From Bacillota bacterium (GTDB lineage Bacteria; Bacillota; Clostridia; Lachnospirales; Lachnospiraceae): DNA of 64,000 bases. Position 1 is the stretch's first letter. Each line of letters begins with the position of its first letter. A program made the translations under genes and the position numbers. Positions 17,605 to 27,135 of the stretch are shown piece by piece. The notes under the pieces were generated by a model, which ran no database searches, had not been told where the DNA came from, and saw nothing but the letters and a program-made list of their open reading frames with translations. Location of the stretch: NCBI GenBank assembly GCA_023414875.1, contig JAEZMV010000028.1, positions 186,001-250,000 of the forward strand, written 5' to 3'.

Positions 17605-18471
17605 ATGGCATTAGTATCAGCAAAAGAAATGCTTACAAAAGCAAAGCAAGGAAAATATGCAGTAGGTCAATTCAATATTAACAACATGGAATGGACAAAA
17701 TCAATTCTGTTAGCAGCACAAGAAATGAACTCACCTGTGATTCTTGGAGTTTCAGAAGGAGCAGGTAAATATATGTGTGGTTATAAAACGGTTGTTGGTA
17801 TGGTTAACGGAATGTTAGAGGAATTAAAAATTACAGTTCCGGTGGCACTTCACTTAGATCATGGCAGCTATGATGGTGCATTGGCTTGTATTAACGCAGG
17901 TTTTTCTTCCGTTATGTTTGACGGTTCACACTATCCAATTGCTGAGAACATTGAAAAAACGACAGAGCTTGTAGCAATTTGTGAAAGTAAAGGTCTTTCT
18001 ATCGAAGCTGAGGTTGGTTCCATCGGTGGAGAGGAAGACGGAGTAGTAGGAGCAGGAGAGTGTGCTGATCCTAATGAGTGTAAAGCAATTGCTGATCTTG
18101 GTGTAACAATGCTGGCAGCAGGAATTGGTAATATTCATGGTAAATATCCTGAAAACTGGCCGGGCCTCAGCTTTGAGACACTGGATGCTGTACAACAGAA
18201 AACTGGTGACATGCCCTTAGTACTTCATGGTGGTACCGGTATTCCTGAAGATATGATCAAAAAAGCAATCTCTCTTGGCGTAGCTAAAATCAATGTAAAT
18301 ACCGAATGTCAGTGGGCTTTCCAGGCAGCTACACGTAAATATATCGAAGAGGGCAAGGATTTGACAGGAAAAGGTTTTGATCCTCGTAAGTTATTAGCAC
18401 CGGGTGCCGAAGCGATTAAGGCTACGGTAAAAGAAAAGATCCAATTATTCGGATCTGTTGGTAAAGCATAA
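17605..18471 (+). CDS. fba: class II fructose-1,6-bisphosphate aldolase (FbaA type)
   Basis: 288-aa zinc-dependent aldolase splitting fructose 1,6-bisphosphate into DHAP and glyceraldehyde 3-phosphate in glycolysis. The sequence follows the Bacillus FbaA pattern: AVGQFNINNMEWT near the N-terminus, LHLDHGS with the catalytic Asp and zinc His, VEAEVGSIGGEEDG with the zinc Glu, and the LHGGTGIP phosphate-binding loop. CGGAGG precedes the ATG. It has its own consensus promoter and terminator, so it is a single-gene unit next to a paralogue. Confidence 0.95.
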   Translation: MALVSAKEMLTKAKQGKYAVGQFNINNMEWTKSILLAAQEMNSPVILGVSEGAGKYMCGYKTVVGMVNGMLEELKITVPVALHLDHGSYDGALACINAGFSSVMFDGSHYPIAENIEKTTELVAICESKGLSIEAEVGSIGGEEDGVVGAGECADPNECKAIADLGVTMLAAGIGNIHGKYPENWPGLSFETLDAVQQKTGDMPLVLHGGTGIPEDMIKKAISLGVAKINVNTECQWAFQAATRKYIEEGKDLTGKGFDPRKLLAPGAEAIKATVKEKIQLFGSVGKA

Positions 18472-18560
18472 ATAATACCTTCAAAGTAGGTTATGATTCA
18501 ATTGTACAGAAAGTAGAATCAACATTATCATTGAATACTGATATTCAAGGTAAATATTTA

Positions 18561-18614
18561 AGAGCTGTTTCGATTCTAATCCAATGGATTAGAGACGAAA
18601 CAGCTCTATTTTTA
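18561..18614 (+). terminator. rho-independent terminator of the first aldolase gene
   Basis: Long hairpin AGAGCTGTTTCG/CGAAACAGCTCT (18561-18572 with 18596-18607) with a second stem TCTAATCC/GGATTAGA inside, followed by a T-run. Confidence 0.85.
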
Positions 18615-18793
18615 TTCAATAGGAGATCACGTCCTAATTCATAAGAAAAGAAGGTATCTGCTTCAGTTTAGAAAAAATTCTCTGTATAAAACAATTTAAT
18701 TCAAGCACTATATACATATGAAATTGAAGGTATAAGGAAATGATAAAATGAGAAATAAATTCAAAAAAAGCTTATCTTATTTCGTATTTATGG

Positions 18794-18799
18794 TATAAT
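18794..18799 (+). promoter_or_regulatory. extended -10 element of the second aldolase gene
   Basis: TATGGTATAAT ending at 18799 is an extended -10 box; no good -35 is visible. An in-frame ATG at 18798 lies inside it, so the true translation start must be downstream, at 18870. Confidence 0.6.
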
Positions 18800-18869
18800 G
18801 AAATTGTTTAGTAAAATTTGTAACACACAAGTTGCAAAAGAAAATAATAATCGGAAAGGATGGATTAAA

Positions 18870-19808
18870 ATGGCATTAGTAACAACGAAGGAAATGTTTC
18901 AGAAGGCATATGACGGAGGTTATGCAATTGGAGCTTTTAACGTAAATAATATGGAGATCGTTCAAGGAATTACAGAAGCTGCAAAAGAAGAGAACGCACC
19001 GATTATTTTACAGGTATCTGCCGGAGCAAGAAAGTATGCGAAGCATGCATACCTTGTAAAATTAGTAGAGGCTGCTTTAATCGACACAGATCTTCCGATT
19101 GCACTTCACTTAGATCATGGTGATGATTTTGAAATCTGTAAGGCATGCATTGATGGTGGTTTCACATCTGTAATGATTGATGGTTCCAAACATAGTTTTC
19201 AGGATAACATAGAATTAACGAAGAAGGTTGTTGAATATGCTCACGCCCATGGGGTTGTAGTAGAGGGAGAATTAGGTAAATTAGCGGGAATAGAAGATGA
19301 TGTTAATGTATCTGCTGAAAATGCATCCTATACAAGACCCGAAGAGGTAGAAGAGTTTGTTTCCCGTACCGGTGTTGATTCCTTAGCAATTGCTATAGGT
19401 ACCAGCCACGGAGCTTTTAAATTCAAACCGGGTCAGAAACCGTTACTTCGTTTTGATATTCTGGAAGAAGTAGCAAAGAGACTTCCTAACTTCCCCATCG
19501 TTTTACATGGTGCATCGTCGGTATCTCAGGAATACGTACAGATTATTAACAAATTCGGTGGAAAGCTGGATGATGCAATCGGTATTCCGGAAGAGATGTT
19601 AAGGCAAGCAGCGGGAATGGCTGTCTGCAAGATTAACATAGACTCTGATTTAAGACTTGCTTTTACCGCAGGTGTCAGAGAGTACTTTGGAAATAATCCA
19701 AACCACTTTGATCCAAGACAATATCTAACTCCTGCAAGAAATAATATCAAGGCAGTTGTAAAGCATAAGATTGTTAACGTTCTTGGATGCTCCGGTGCTG
19801 CAAAATAA
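18870..19808 (+). CDS. fba: class II fructose-bisphosphate aldolase, longer subclass
   Basis: 312-aa zinc aldolase of a different subclass from the preceding gene. It has AIGAFNVNNMEIVQG, LHLDHGDD, VEGELGKLAGIEDD and LHGASS, with an insertion (about residues 220-245) absent from the FbaA-type copy. It probably catalyses the same reaction or a related ketose-phosphate aldol cleavage. AAAGGA precedes the ATG at 18870; the earlier ATG at 18798 overlaps the promoter. Two tandem class II aldolases with separate control suggest different expression conditions. Confidence 0.93.
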   Translation: MALVTTKEMFQKAYDGGYAIGAFNVNNMEIVQGITEAAKEENAPIILQVSAGARKYAKHAYLVKLVEAALIDTDLPIALHLDHGDDFEICKACIDGGFTSVMIDGSKHSFQDNIELTKKVVEYAHAHGVVVEGELGKLAGIEDDVNVSAENASYTRPEEVEEFVSRTGVDSLAIAIGTSHGAFKFKPGQKPLLRFDILEEVAKRLPNFPIVLHGASSVSQEYVQIINKFGGKLDDAIGIPEEMLRQAAGMAVCKINIDSDLRLAFTAGVREYFGNNPNHFDPRQYLTPARNNIKAVVKHKIVNVLGCSGAAK

Positions 19809-19829
19809 GAATATGAAGATAAAATATTT

Positions 19830-19861
19830 CTGCCAGTAGGTCTATCCTGCTGGCAGTTTTT
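19830..19861 (+). terminator. terminator of the second aldolase gene (one of an inverted pair)
   Basis: An 11-bp stem CTGCCAGTAGG/CCTGCTGGCAG (19830-19840 with 19846-19856, one G-T pair) and TTTTT. A near-identical copy in opposite orientation lies at 21865-21898. Confidence 0.88.
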
Positions 19862-19900
19862 ATGCTACTTATGAATATAATCATGCAGCGTTTCAAGCTG

Positions 19901-21154
19901 CTAATTGAAGCTTCCATCCCATACCGGCATATTGGAGATGTATTCGCCCTCCACGGCGGGCACATAATATGCCCCATAGGTTTTTAATCCGTTTTCTCTC
20001 TCCATATCAGGTAACTCAACATAGAATCGGTAATAAGGCATAAAATATTGTTCTGTGCCACCTGTGCGGTATACCAGTTCAACCTTTGCAACATAATCTA
20101 AACCAGGCAATTTCTCCGGAACAGTCGTGATATAATTCCCATTTTTAAGAAGTTCCTTTGCCTTGTCGGATGTGATAATAGGATAGTCTCCAACCTCACT
20201 GGATAAGTCAGGCTGAAAAACTCTTGCCAGGAATAATTTACCGTCATCATCGCAATAAAATGCAACTCTATTAAAATTGTAATTTATGATTTGGCTGATA
20301 TCATCTCCGCTATCATAAAACTCGATATTGTATCCTTGTGCCTGCTTTGCTCCGTAGATTTCAATGTATTCTCCAGAGAATATGGAATAATCTCCCCCGT
20401 GAATATTCACCTGTGGATTATCCATCCCAATGAGGTCCTTGTACTTTTCTCTCAGATATTTTGCTACCGCAGAGACTTGTTCGTAAGTTGCATAATGTGT
20501 AAAGTTGTACTCGTCCGGAAGTGGTATAGTAGGCTCGAAGGTTATCTTTGCTATCATCTGTTGGTCTACTTCAACTTCGATACCATCGCCTTTTATAATA
20601 ATAGCGCTTGGAGAGAAGTAACCATCAGGAACACTTTCTCCTTCTGCAAGTTTCTCCCTAATGGCATCTTGAGTCTTCTCATCTGGAGCATTATCAGTAA
20701 TTTCAAGGTTATCAACATCCATCCCTAACCTACTTGCAACATTGAGCAAGAACTCTTTCATCTTATCAAAATCAGCTTCAGATACCTGATAGTTTTCATC
20801 ATAAGCCAATAAGTTTTGATAAACAGGCAATGTGGAAATCTCCGAAGTCTCTCTCCACGGGTTATTATTGACAATTTCCGATATATCATATGCTGTGTAT
20901 CCCTCAAATCCCATTGCTTCCCCTGAATTTTCTGAAATCGCAAGCATAGGCAAGTCACCAATTCCCGGCGTTGGCTCCACTGGATTTGTAGGAATGATCT
21001 TAATAGCAATAAATACTGCTAAAGCAAGACAAGCCACTAAGGCCCCCCATTGTAAGTAATGGTGTCTTTTTACTGTCTTACTGTAAGGAATTGCTTCTTC
21101 TATATATTCATCATTGACCTGACCAATTACGCTTAGGATTTTTTTATTACTCAT
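19901..21154 (-). CDS. membrane-anchored partner of ECF sigma factor (putative anti-sigma)
   Basis: 417-aa protein with a short cytoplasmic N-terminus (about 1-30), one membrane segment (LQWGALVACLALAVFIAIKI, about 34-53) and a large outer domain of unknown fold. Its start overlaps the stop of the sigma gene by 4 bp (ATGA), so the two are translationally coupled. This architecture is typical of membrane anti-sigma factors that release their sigma on an outside signal. No zinc anti-sigma motif is seen, so the function rests on context. Confidence 0.65.
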   Translation of the reverse strand: MSNKKILSVIGQVNDEYIEEAIPYSKTVKRHHYLQWGALVACLALAVFIAIKIIPTNPVEPTPGIGDLPMLAISENSGEAMGFEGYTAYDISEIVNNNPWRETSEISTLPVYQNLLAYDENYQVSEADFDKMKEFLLNVASRLGMDVDNLEITDNAPDEKTQDAIREKLAEGESVPDGYFSPSAIIIKGDGIEVEVDQQMIAKITFEPTIPLPDEYNFTHYATYEQVSAVAKYLREKYKDLIGMDNPQVNIHGGDYSIFSGEYIEIYGAKQAQGYNIEFYDSGDDISQIINYNFNRVAFYCDDDGKLFLARVFQPDLSSEVGDYPIITSDKAKELLKNGNYITTVPEKLPGLDYVAKVELVYRTGGTEQYFMPYYRFYVELPDMERENGLKTYGAYYVPAVEGEYISNMPVWDGSFN

Positions 21155-21711
21155 AATTCAATCCCTTCTTTCTCTAAAAAAAGTTTTAAATTACTTCTCG
21201 ATCTTAATAGAATCATTTTCACTTTACTCTCAGAATATTTGTGCTCGATAGCAATTTCTTTGATTGAACACATATACCAATAACGTTGCATAAAAATGAT
21301 GCGATGTTTCAGAGCCATTTCAGACAAAAATTTGTTCAAGGCATCTTTCAGGATCATGTCATCAATCGCTTCTTCCACACTGCTACATGATGGAACACAT
21401 TCCTGAAGCTCATCCAAGACAAGTGGCATCTGACCTGAGCCTCTCTTTTGAGCAGTATTTTTCTCATACCTATTCAAAGACAAATTACGAGTTATCTTAC
21501 CAAGGAATGCAGAAAGCCTGTCAGGTCTATGTGGCGGCATTGAATTCCATGCTTTTATATAAGTATCATTTACACACTCATCAGAATCCTCATAATTTTG
21601 CAAAATGTTGTAAGCTATATAATGACAATATCTGCCATACTTAGTGGTTGTTTCAGCTATAGCTTTTTCGGATCGTTCCCAATATAAATCCACAATATTG
21701 TTATCATCCAT
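21151..21711 (-). CDS. ECF-type RNA polymerase sigma factor
   Basis: 186-aa sigma-70 family protein with region 2 (NILQNYEDSDECVNDTYIKAW) and region 4 helix-turn-helix (CSIKEIAIEHKYSESKVKMI), and no region 1 or 3, as in extracytoplasmic-function factors. GGAGG at the right distance selects the ATG at 21711. It is the first gene of a two-gene operon with the membrane partner. The regulon is unknown. Confidence 0.88.
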   Translation of the reverse strand: MDDNNIVDLYWERSEKAIAETTTKYGRYCHYIAYNILQNYEDSDECVNDTYIKAWNSMPPHRPDRLSAFLGKITRNLSLNRYEKNTAQKRGSGQMPLVLDELQECVPSCSSVEEAIDDMILKDALNKFLSEMALKHRIIFMQRYWYMCSIKEIAIEHKYSESKVKMILLRSRSNLKLFLEKEGIEL

Positions 21712-21864
21712 TGATTGCCTCCTTTCAAGTGTTATCACCCTTTCACTCTAATACACCGGATTTCAATCTACTTCGTCACATATTTTTATTGTTATTTAGT
21801 ATGCTACATTTAAGTATTTCGAGAAATTCTGCAAGCAAAGCTATGAAAGCAGCCGGGTATTTAT

Positions 21865-21898
21865 CATAAAAACTGCCAGCAGGATAAACCTACTGGCA
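21865..21898 (-). terminator. terminator of the GGDEF-EAL gene (second of an inverted pair)
   Basis: Read on the minus strand this is TGCCAGTAGG-TTTAT-CCTGCTGGCA followed by GTTTTT. Over 34 bp it differs at one base from the aldolase terminator at 19831-19864, in inverted orientation. Confidence 0.85.
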
Positions 21899-21911
21899 AT
21901 ATAATCTCTTA

Positions 21912-24401
21912 TTAATTAAATAAGGAGCATTGAGAAATCAAATCATCTTCTCTGATCGCATCCATTAATGCATTCGGGTGTAATGGAGCACTGTAGATGA
22001 AGCCTTGTATAATATCACATCTTTTCGTTCTTAATAAGGTAAGCTGTTCATCCTGCTCTACACCTTCGGCAACCACCTTGATGTCCAGGCTATGTGCTAA
22101 TTGTATGATGGATTCAGCTATACAGGAATCCTTATCGTTGCTGCAGATATTATCAATAAAGGATTTATCAATTTTCAATGTATTAATCGGCATTTTCGTA
22201 AGATAATTCAATGACGAATATCCAGTTCCAAAATCATCTAAGGACACTCTTACCCCCAGCTCCTGAAGATTGTTTAGTAGCATTGTCGCATCCATAAGCG
22301 ATGATACCAATGTGCTTTCTGTAATCTCCAGTTCAAGATATTGAGGTGGTAATTTAGTCTCATTTAGTATTTCAGATAACAGAGGGACAAAGCCGGGACG
22401 GTTAATCTGTATGGAGGAAATATTAACTGATACTGGCCGTGGTTTCGCTCCTAGATCAATTAAGCTTTTGTTAAACAAGCATGCTTCACGAATTAACCAG
22501 GAACTCAATTCGATGATTAAACCGCTTTCCTCAGCAATTGGAATGAATTCATTCGGTCTAATGTGACCTAAACGTTCACTTTTAATTCTCATTAAGGCTT
22601 CGAAGCCGATAATACTGTTTGATTCCAAATCCATCAAAGGCTGATATTGAATATAAATTTCATTATTATCTATCGCATTTCGTAAAATCTCTATTATGAT
22701 AGTATTTCGATTAAGTTCTTCTTCCATTTTAGAATCAAATAGAGTAAATTTACTCTTTCCGGTATCCTTGGATTTATACATTGCGATATCAGCATTTTTA
22801 ATCAAAGCATTTGGAGAGATACCATTCTCAGGATAGATGGAGATACCGATACTCATAGAAACATACACGAGCTCACCTTCCAGATCCAAGGGATTCTTAA
22901 AGCAATCAATAATCTGAGAGGCAAAGTTTACAGCGCAATCCTTTGTGTCAATATTTTCTTTAAATAATAGGAATTCATCACCGCCAGCCCTTGCGAGCAT
23001 GTCATTTGGACCTATAATAGAAGTAAGCAGCTGTGAAGTCTTTACAAGCAAAGAATCACCATATTCATGTCCTAAGGTATCATTAACTGTTTTGAAATTA
23101 TCTAGGTCAACAAAATATACGGCATGTATTTTTTTCTCTAACGGAGAGGATACTAAAACTGTATTCACATAATCAAGAAAAGCAAGTTTGTTTGGAAGAT
23201 TCGTAAGGGTATCATGATAAGCTAGAAATTCAATATGATCATAATTTAAGCGAAGCTGTTCCTCATTGGATAGGAGTTCTTCATGCATTGATTCCAAATC
23301 TTCATAATTTGTTTTGATTATATGGAGCATTTTGTTAAAATTCTTTGACAGCTCACCAAGCTCATTATTACTTTTTATATTGGATTGGACCGTCAAATTA
23401 CCATCCGATGCGATTCTCATGGCATCTCTTAACGAAATAATCGGAGTTGATATCTTTCTTGCAAGAGCATTTGCGAAAGCAATTATTATTATTATCAATA
23501 AAATACATACAAAGGATAAAAGTGAAAGCAAGAATGTAGTGAAGGATCGTATTTCTGCAACATCCTGTTTAACCAATAACACCCAGTTGAGTTCGGGGAT
23601 AATACTGTAACCGTATGCCTGATTATTTCCTTCAAAAAAATATTCAAAAGAACCACTATTCGGGATCTTACCTTTATTATAAAAATTACTGAGTAGAGAC
23701 AATTTTTCTGATTTGATAGGTTGACCTATGAGTGAGTCATCCGGGTGATAAATAATAGAACCATCATGGTCAAGTAAAATACTAAATCCGGTTTTACCAG
23801 CCGTTATGGAACTTAGAAAGTCATCAAAATAGGAGGTACCCACGGTACTTACTACATAACCGAGTAAAACGCCTGTAGCATGATCAATGATTGGAGATCC
23901 TATTTCAATGGTATATATGGTTTTATCAGACTTTACGACGGGTTTTAAACCACCTACATCAACTGCAATTGACTTTGTGGCCTTAATATAATTCAGTGTT
24001 AAATCAGAAGTACGTTTTGTTCCTATTATGGAAGAATCGGAACTTGCGATAATCTCATATTTATTATTATACAATGAAATTACTTCACATTCTTCGTAGC
24101 GTTGCACTCTTGAATAAAGTAAATCGTTGACGGAAGCCGGGGCAAGCTTGCCGTTGCTAAGATTCTCTTTTTCAGCGGCTAATACCTCATTAAGTATGGA
24201 TAATAAGGATACCTCGGTTCTCTGTGTTTCTATCATTGCATCAAGACCACTTATGCTGGTTTCTGCAGTTCGCTGCAAATTCTGGGCATTAACTGTAATC
24301 AACTTATTGGTTAGCAATCCATGTGCTATCACAGTAACTAACACAACAGGTATCATGGACGATATAATTAGCAGAATTTGTAGAGATTTTTTAATCGACA
24401 T
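21912..24401 (-). CDS. Cache-HAMP-GGDEF-EAL cyclic di-GMP enzyme
   Basis: 829-aa membrane protein with membrane segments at about 8-28 and 288-310 flanking a dCache sensor, then HAMP (about 310-365), GGDEF (about 390-555) and EAL (about 565-820). The GGDEF motif is intact (473-477), but the inhibitory RxxD site upstream reads GPND, so product inhibition is probably lost. The EAL domain keeps EALMR, VNIS, EITES, DDFGTGYSS, KIDKSF and AEGVE, so phosphodiesterase activity is likely. Whether synthesis or breakdown dominates cannot be told. GGAGG precedes the ATG; it is a single-gene unit with its own terminator. Confidence 0.93.
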   Translation of the reverse strand: MSIKKSLQILLIISSMIPVVLVTVIAHGLLTNKLITVNAQNLQRTAETSISGLDAMIETQRTEVSLLSILNEVLAAEKENLSNGKLAPASVNDLLYSRVQRYEECEVISLYNNKYEIIASSDSSIIGTKRTSDLTLNYIKATKSIAVDVGGLKPVVKSDKTIYTIEIGSPIIDHATGVLLGYVVSTVGTSYFDDFLSSITAGKTGFSILLDHDGSIIYHPDDSLIGQPIKSEKLSLLSNFYNKGKIPNSGSFEYFFEGNNQAYGYSIIPELNWVLLVKQDVAEIRSFTTFLLSLLSFVCILLIIIIIAFANALARKISTPIISLRDAMRIASDGNLTVQSNIKSNNELGELSKNFNKMLHIIKTNYEDLESMHEELLSNEEQLRLNYDHIEFLAYHDTLTNLPNKLAFLDYVNTVLVSSPLEKKIHAVYFVDLDNFKTVNDTLGHEYGDSLLVKTSQLLTSIIGPNDMLARAGGDEFLLFKENIDTKDCAVNFASQIIDCFKNPLDLEGELVYVSMSIGISIYPENGISPNALIKNADIAMYKSKDTGKSKFTLFDSKMEEELNRNTIIIEILRNAIDNNEIYIQYQPLMDLESNSIIGFEALMRIKSERLGHIRPNEFIPIAEESGLIIELSSWLIREACLFNKSLIDLGAKPRPVSVNISSIQINRPGFVPLLSEILNETKLPPQYLELEITESTLVSSLMDATMLLNNLQELGVRVSLDDFGTGYSSLNYLTKMPINTLKIDKSFIDNICSNDKDSCIAESIIQLAHSLDIKVVAEGVEQDEQLTLLRTKRCDIIQGFIYSAPLHPNALMDAIREDDLISQCSLFN

Positions 24402-24792
24402 ATTGTGACCTCCGACATCATTAGTGCCGTATTTTTATCAAAATAACCATATTCATTCTACCAATTATGTCAAAATAATGCAATAAATTTCGAAAAATAT
24501 ATTAATTTGTTTGTAATATGTCTAATTAATTATTAATATGTGTACAAATGGAACGAATTTATTAATTATTGATAGTGTTAAGCCAAAAAATTTAGTTATA
24601 GAAAAGGGTCAAGATATCATTAATATAAATAAAAGAAAAACATTCCATGAAATATTCATGAATTATAGATATTTTAGTTGAAAATAAAGGGGTTTAAGGG
24701 TATACTTGTAATGTTATAAATTGGACGTGGTATTAATATATATCAAGCTAATAAATTATTTTTATTTGAATATAGAAAGTAGGCATAATGTA
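24402..24792. other. intergenic region between divergent genes
   Basis: Very AT-rich gap between the GGDEF-EAL gene (-) and tgt (+). Apart from the tgt promoter at 24678-24706, I see no gene, tRNA or riboswitch in it. Confidence 0.5.
24678..24706 (+). promoter_or_regulatory. sigma-A promoter of tgt-yajC
   Basis: TTGAAA (24678-24683), a 17-bp spacer and TATACT (24701-24706). Confidence 0.75.
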
Positions 24793-25926
24793 ATGTATAG
24801 GTTAATTGAGCAGGACGGACGAGCTAAAAGCGGTGAATTTACTACAGTACATGGCACGATACAGACTCCTGTTTTTATGAATGTAGGTACTGCTGCAGCG
24901 ATTAAAGGAGCCGTATCAACCATGGACCTTCAAGAGATTAAGACTCAGGTTGAACTATCCAATACGTATCATTTACACGTTAGGCCGGGAGATAAAGTAG
25001 TAAAACAAATGGGTGGCCTCCATAAATTTATGGTTTGGGACAAGCCTATTTTAACAGATTCCGGAGGCTTTCAGGTTTTTTCACTTTCAGGACTGCGCAA
25101 GATTAAGGAAGAAGGTGTATATTTTAGTTCTCACGTTGATGGTCGTAAGATTTTCATGGGACCGGAAGAGAGTATGCAGATACAATCCAACCTTGCATCT
25201 ACGATTGCGATGGCCTTTGATGAATGCCCACCTCACCCGGCCACCAGAGAATATATGCAGGCTTCAGTAGATCGAACAACCCGTTGGTTGGAGCGTTGTA
25301 AGAAGGAAATGGACCGTCTGAATGGACTGGAGGATACAATTAACAAAAATCAGATGTTATTCGGTATTAACCAGGGAGGAACCTTCGAGGATATTCGGAT
25401 TGAACATGCAAAACGAATCACTGAGATGGAGCTGGACGGGTATGCACTCGGAGGATTGGCAGTAGGTGAAAGTCATGAGGAAATGTATCGTATTCTGGAC
25501 GAAACGGTTCCTTACCTGCCGCTTCATAAACCGGTTTATCTGATGGGTGTTGGAACACCTGCCAATATCCTGGAGGGAGTAGACCGTGGAGTCGATTTCT
25601 TTGACTGTGTCTACCCAAGCCGTAACGGAAGGCATGGACATGCTTATACAAATTATGGCAAGATGAATCTCTTAAATGCGAAGTATGAGCTGGATGAACG
25701 GCCAATTGAAGAGGGTTGTAGGTGTCCTGCCTGCAAGCATTACAGTCGTTCTTACATCAGACATCTACTAAAAGCAAAGGAAATGTTAGGCATGAGATTA
25801 CTGGTACTTCATAACCTCTATTTTTACAACCATATGATGGAAGAGATTAGAGAAGCGATCAGAGAAAAACGATATCAAGAGTATAAGAAACAAAAGCTTG
25901 AAGGATTTGTTAGGAGCGAGGACTAG
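24793..25926 (+). CDS. tgt: queuine/preQ1 tRNA-guanine transglycosylase
   Basis: 377-aa enzyme that swaps guanine 34 of GUN-anticodon tRNAs for preQ1 on the way to queuosine. LTDSGGFQVFSL carries an active-site Asp, GGLAVGE and the GVDFFDCVYPSRNGRHG segment (nucleophile Asp and tRNA recognition) follow, and the C-terminal CRCPAC...H zinc site is complete. The ATG at 24793 gives the usual N-terminus; an in-frame ATG at 24721 would add 24 atypical residues and has no ribosome site. yajC follows, the standard tgt-yajC order. Confidence 0.96.
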   Translation: MYRLIEQDGRAKSGEFTTVHGTIQTPVFMNVGTAAAIKGAVSTMDLQEIKTQVELSNTYHLHVRPGDKVVKQMGGLHKFMVWDKPILTDSGGFQVFSLSGLRKIKEEGVYFSSHVDGRKIFMGPEESMQIQSNLASTIAMAFDECPPHPATREYMQASVDRTTRWLERCKKEMDRLNGLEDTINKNQMLFGINQGGTFEDIRIEHAKRITEMELDGYALGGLAVGESHEEMYRILDETVPYLPLHKPVYLMGVGTPANILEGVDRGVDFFDCVYPSRNGRHGHAYTNYGKMNLLNAKYELDERPIEEGCRCPACKHYSRSYIRHLLKAKEMLGMRLLVLHNLYFYNHMMEEIREAIREKRYQEYKKQKLEGFVRSED

Positions 25927-25975
25927 AAGCGAATAACATTGAATTATAGAACTTAACAATCAGGAGGTATTAATT

Positions 25976-26311
25976 ATGAGTAATTTTATATTATTAGGTG
26001 GAACAGCGGATACTGGAGCAAGCCCGCAGGGCAATATGTTTGTGAGTCTCCTCTACATCGGAGGCTTAGGACTTTTGCTTTATTTTATGTTGATTCGTCC
26101 CCAGAGAAAGCAGCAGAAGAAAATGAACGCATTACTCTCCACTTTAGCAATAGGAGACAGTGTGGTTACAGCAAGCGGCTTTTACGGAGTAGTAATCGAT
26201 ATTATGGATGAAATTGTAATCGTAGAATTCGGAAACAATAAGAACTGTAGAATTCCTATGAAAAAGAGCGCGATTGTTGAATTAGAAAAAGGCTCAGAAA
26301 AGAACGCATAA
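25976..26311 (+). CDS. yajC: preprotein translocase accessory subunit YajC
   Basis: 111-aa single-span membrane protein of the SecDF-YajC complex. One hydrophobic segment (about 20-40) runs into LIRPQRKQQKKMN, the family signature, followed by the small GDSVVTASGFYGVV beta domain. AGGAGG precedes the ATG. It lies 49 bp after tgt and is likely cotranscribed with it. Confidence 0.95.
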   Translation: MSNFILLGGTADTGASPQGNMFVSLLYIGGLGLLLYFMLIRPQRKQQKKMNALLSTLAIGDSVVTASGFYGVVIDIMDEIVIVEFGNNKNCRIPMKKSAIVELEKGSEKNA

Positions 26312-26325
26312 GAAAATAATAACTC

Positions 26326-26398
26326 AGGCTGTTCCGGGATACATTAAGTAGAATTGATGATACATCAATTTACCTAAACCAGGGGACAGCCTTTTTAT
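26326..26398 (+). terminator. terminator after yajC
   Basis: Stem AGGCTGT/ACAGCCT (26326-26332 with 26386-26392) enclosing a partly self-paired loop, then TTTTTATTT. Confidence 0.75.
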
Positions 26399-26600
26399 TT
26401 CATAGAAATTTGCGTCCTATAAAAATAAAGCATCTTATCAAAGCGGACATAGTTCGCCTATGGTAGCGCACTTACTTGTTATTTATTATAATTTAGAATA
26501 TAATGAACCCATAATATGGATGATAATAATGCTACCATATAAACATATGAAAAATACTAATATAACAACAGAAATATAAGAAATATATGTGAGAATAACG

Positions 26601-27065
26601 ATGGAAATAAAAGAAATTGAGGATAAAAAGAGGAAGAGTGAAATAGCAACAAGGATTCTGGAGGCTCTTCCGGAATGGTTTGGAATACCGGAAGCAACCC
26701 AAATGTATATCAATGAAAGCTGCAACCAACCCTTTTTTGCGGCTATGGAAGAAGCCGAACCTGTAGGATTTATATCAATGAAAGTAAATAATCAATACAC
26801 AGCTGAAGTATTTGTTATGGGGATTCTGCGTGAGTATCATAAGAGAGGGATCGGTAGAGCTCTATTTGATAAGGTTTATACCTGGGCGAAGAATAATGGT
26901 TATGAATACTTACAGGTTAAAACGTTGGATGCATCCCATCCAGATGTTCATTATACCGGAACAAGGAATTATTATTTATCAATGGGATTTCGGCCTCTGG
27001 AGTGTATACCGGAATTATGGGGGGAAGAAAATCCGTGCCTAATTATGGTACAGCATATTAAGTGA
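26601..27065 (+). CDS. GNAT-family N-acetyltransferase
   Basis: 154-aa acetyltransferase with the acetyl-CoA motif VFVMGILREYHKRGIGRALF and a downstream DVHYTGTRNYYLSMGFR segment. Substrate unknown. The ATG at 26601 is chosen over a GTG at 26589, though the ribosome site is weak in both cases. It stands alone. Confidence 0.82.
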   Translation: MEIKEIEDKKRKSEIATRILEALPEWFGIPEATQMYINESCNQPFFAAMEEAEPVGFISMKVNNQYTAEVFVMGILREYHKRGIGRALFDKVYTWAKNNGYEYLQVKTLDASHPDVHYTGTRNYYLSMGFRPLECIPELWGEENPCLIMVQHIK

Positions 27066-27135
27066 TAATGAAAGGTTATGTAAATAAATTGATGTAATAT
27101 TGAAAGTAAAAAATTGATTAACAGGAGGTTAAAGA

